DNA of 8,291 nucleotides from the NCBI GenBank assembly GCA_030602105.1, contig JAUWAK010000047.1, positions 1 to 8,291 of the forward strand. The letters are read 5' to 3'. The position numbers and the translations under genes are program-made. Positions 6,911 through 8,291 of the stretch are shown here, in pieces. Each line of letters opens with the position of its first letter. Position 1 is the stretch's first letter. Under the pieces are notes generated by a model, which was not told the DNA's origin, did not search any database, and saw only the letters and a list, made by a program, of their open reading frames with translations. The stretch comes from Candidatus Aerophobota bacterium. Lineage in GTDB: Bacteria; Aerophobota; Aerophobia; Aerophobales; AE-B3A.

Positions 6911-6938
6911 AGTGTACTCCTCAATTTTTCTTTGTCAA
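6911..6938 (-). promoter_or_regulatory. Predicted sigma70-type promoter for the regulator remnant and transporter operon
   Basis: On the minus strand a perfect -35 TTGACA (6938-6933) is followed after 16 nt by TACACT (6916-6911), matching four of six bases of the -10 consensus. Transcription would start near 6904, just before the IclR remnant, and read on into the binding-protein gene. It is the best minus-strand promoter I see upstream of the operon. The match is by eye and unscored. Confidence 0.45.
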
Positions 6939-7137
6939 CCTTCGAATTCATGGCGTAAAATCCGACGGCAAGGATATTGGCGAAGTTGTACAAGAAGAAC
7001 AAAAATTTAGTCTAACAGCCTTTGGTCAGTCCCCTTCAGGGGGCGAGACTTTACGGTAAGGAATGATGGGGCTGTGGAATTGTAGCGGGGTTTACTGGGT
7101 ATTTACTCAACTGTGCACGAAATTTTTTTGGGACGGG
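6939..7137. other. Divergent intergenic region, no gene seen
   Basis: This stretch separates the two predicted divergent promoters. I find no coding frame with recognisable protein character on either strand; the minus frame open to an ATG at 7002 only extends the regulator remnant upstream of its promoter. Possible protein-binding palindromes are TTGTACAA (about 6986-6993, repeated at about 6676-6683 inside the remnant) and TTACGGTAA (about 7051-7059). A small hairpin, CCCC-TTCA-GGGG flanked by AGT and ACT, lies at 7028-7050. None is strong enough to call an operator. Confidence 0.5.
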
Positions 7138-7167
7138 TTGACACAGACAAAATTCGTATGATATTAT
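7138..7167 (+). promoter_or_regulatory. Predicted sigma70-type promoter of the amidohydrolase gene
   Basis: A perfect -35 TTGACA (7138-7143) and a -10 TATTAT (7162-7167, five of six consensus bases) are separated by 18 nt. The expected start near 7174 gives a leader of about 80 nt. That leader holds only a weak 5-bp stem (AAATC 7204-7208 / GATTT 7220-7224) and the ribosome-binding site; I see no riboswitch-like fold. Confidence 0.6.
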
Positions 7168-7256
7168 ACATAAGTCCCTTTACTCTGTTACACTGACTCA
7201 GCCAAATCCTGGAAAACAAGATTTGAAGCGGAGGACCTGCAAAGGAAAGGGAGACA

Positions 7257-8033
7257 ATGATAGTAGACCTGCACTGTCATCTTTTGAAGGAGGAAGGATA
7301 TCTGGAGAATCTGGTTAGGGAGGCAAAGAAACTGGGACTTAGTAAGATGTGCCTCAATGGGCTAGGGGAGCTCTATGATGAGCTGGGCAACGAGGAGGTA
7401 AAAGAGGCATTTCTCAAATATCCTCACCTCATAATTGGGTTTGGCCACCTAAGATTAGGGAAAGATTCAGTAGAAAAGGTGGATGAACTTCGTCAGGCAG
7501 GCTTTCGGGGCCTGAAAGTGATTAATCCCACCAAGAATTACGATGACAAGGATTTCTACCCTTATTATACACAAGCCGAGAAACACAACATGCCCATTCT
7601 CTTTCATACTGGAATGGTTAGGCGGACCGACAAGGATAAATCCTATGATATTTCTTGTGAGAGGATGCGCCCTATTTATCTGGATACCATCGCCAGAGCC
7701 TTTCCTCATCTTATCCTAATTGGTGCTCATCTTGGTGGTCCCTGGTTTAGAGAAGCAGCAGATGTACTCAGGTTTAATCCGAATGTTTATTTTGATATCA
7801 CTGGATCAATTTCTGGCTGGGTAAGAAAGACTCCCGATTTCTTTCGCAATTACTTGTGGTGGCAGGGTGCCCGGGATAGAATTGTTTTTGGCTCCGATGT
7901 CCATTTTAGCCAGATTAAGAAGATAATAGCTAATTACCAAGGAGTACTGGAAGCTTTGAAGGTGGACAGAGCCACTCAAAATAAGATATTTGGTGAGACA
8001 GCTCTCGGAATACTAAATATCAAAATAAGATAA
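7257..8033 (+). CDS. Metal-dependent amidohydrolase (amidohydrolase_2 / TIM-barrel hydrolase-decarboxylase family)
   Basis: The 258-residue, probably cytoplasmic protein carries the complete metal-site pattern of the amidohydrolase superfamily: HxH on strand 1 (MIVDLHCHL, His6 and His8), His117 in PILFHTG on strand 5, His158 in IGAHLGG on strand 6 and Asp214 in IVFGSDVHF on strand 8. GFRGLKVINP (82-91) is the typical strand-4 signature. The C-terminus NKIFGETALGIL (242-253) corresponds to the usual 'N-A-x-x-L' ending. It is short for the family, which often exceeds 280 residues, but no core element is missing. The group includes hydrolases and non-oxidative decarboxylases such as ACMSD and gamma-resorcylate decarboxylase; the substrate is not readable. 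The start at 7257 puts strand 1 at the N-terminus; a purine-rich site with GGGA at 7249-7252 (also AAGGAA at 7242-7247) precedes it. It has its own promoter and is followed by a sugar nucleotidyltransferase gene. Confidence 0.9.
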   Translation: MIVDLHCHLLKEEGYLENLVREAKKLGLSKMCLNGLGELYDELGNEEVKEAFLKYPHLIIGFGHLRLGKDSVEKVDELRQAGFRGLKVINPTKNYDDKDFYPYYTQAEKHNMPILFHTGMVRRTDKDKSYDISCERMRPIYLDTIARAFPHLILIGAHLGGPWFREAADVLRFNPNVYFDITGSISGWVRKTPDFFRNYLWWQGARDRIVFGSDVHFSQIKKIIANYQGVLEALKVDRATQNKIFGETALGILNIKIR

Positions 8034-8071
8034 GAATGCCTCGTGAAGAAGCTTTGACATAGGAGAAAAGA

Positions 8072-8104
8072 ATGGTGGAAAAACTGGAGGCAGAAGAAAA
8101 ATGA
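8072..8104 (+). other. 10-codon mini-ORF overlapping the next gene's start
   Basis: ATG at 8072 opens MVEKLEAEEK, ending at TGA 8102-8104, which overlaps the ATG (8101-8103) of the nucleotidyltransferase gene as ATGA. It has its own AGGAG at 8061-8065. This is the geometry of a translational-coupling leader, but the peptide is short, charged and resembles nothing I know, so it may be chance. The rest of the 67-nt gap after the amidohydrolase is featureless apart from an 8-codon frame at 8036-8062 that I do not credit. Confidence 0.25.
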
Positions 8105-8291
8105 CCCGAACATTATGCATCTTTGAGGATGGCAAGGTGGAAAATTTTTATCCTCTTACTCTGACCAGGCCAGTGTATGATTTGAGATGTGGGATTAGCA
8201 CCTTATGGGAGAAGATCAATCGGATCTCGGAGGAGAATTTGCATCTTCTCTGCAGGGAGCATCTCTCCCAGGTTACCTCGCAGAGGATAAA
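8101..8291 (+). CDS. GlmU-like sugar nucleotidyltransferase, N-terminal fragment cut off by window
   Basis: An open frame starts at ATG 8101 and runs off the right edge after 63 codons. The opening TLCIFEDGKVENFYPLTLTR and the following PVYDLRCGISTLWEKI match the N-terminus of the GlmU-like 'putative sugar nucleotidyltransferase' family (NTP_transf_4 type). In that family PLTxTRPxxDxRxGI replaces the GxGTRM loop of ordinary nucleotidyltransferases. Full-length members are near 400 residues and usually add a left-handed beta-helix acyltransferase domain that is beyond the window. Likely roles are UDP-N-acetylglucosamine synthesis or another activated sugar. TGGAGG (8085-8090) lies 10 nt upstream of the ATG. 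It probably shares a transcript with the amidohydrolase. The family call is good from this signature; the exact activity is open. Confidence 0.8.
   Translation, partial: MTRTLCIFEDGKVENFYPLTLTRPVYDLRCGISTLWEKINRISEENLHLLCREHLSQVTSQRI

Noticed and set aside
7028..7050. CCCC-TTCA-GGGG hairpin as a terminator or riboswitch
   Set aside because: The stem is only 4 bp plus a bulged 3-bp extension, no T-tract follows on either strand, and it lies upstream of the predicted plus-strand start site.

Overview
The window looks like chromosomal DNA from an uncultured, probably anaerobic and Gram-negative-type bacterium of moderate GC content. This is inference. The solute-binding protein has a Sec signal peptide without a lipobox, which suggests a periplasm. 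The flavoprotein is of the oxygen-sensitive 4Fe-4S enoate/dienoyl-CoA reductase class, and AGG/AGA arginine codons are frequent. I cannot name a phylum. TGA ends three genes here, so the standard code applies.

About 7 kb (1-6938) runs on the minus strand. In transcription order it holds a predicted sigma70-type promoter, a decayed IclR-family regulator, a carbohydrate-type (CUT1) ABC transporter (binding protein, a terminator-like hairpin, then MalF-type and MalG-type permeases), a 640-residue FMN/4Fe-4S/FAD oxidoreductase, and the first 414 codons of a ComM/YifB-type AAA+ ATPase that runs off the left edge. Short gaps (2 to 90 nt) and good ribosome-binding sites suggest one operon, with the hairpin probably setting a high binding-protein to permease ratio. 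No transporter ATPase is encoded, so a shared one elsewhere is likely.

On the right (7138-8291) a divergent plus-strand unit starts with a good promoter. It drives a 258-residue metal-dependent amidohydrolase with a complete set of metal ligands, followed by a 10-codon mini-ORF that overlaps the start of a GlmU-like sugar nucleotidyltransferase cut off by the right edge.

The best observation is the 'empty' 0.5 kb upstream of the binding protein. Its minus strand aligns ungapped with the winged-helix region of IclR regulators, but carries an in-frame TGA in the recognition region, has no usable in-frame start codon and lacks the effector-binding domain. The transporter/flavoprotein operon therefore seems to have lost its dedicated local regulator. 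I saw no CRISPR array, tRNA, rRNA, insertion sequence or defence system. The flavoprotein's place inside a sugar-type transporter operon is the main metabolic puzzle.
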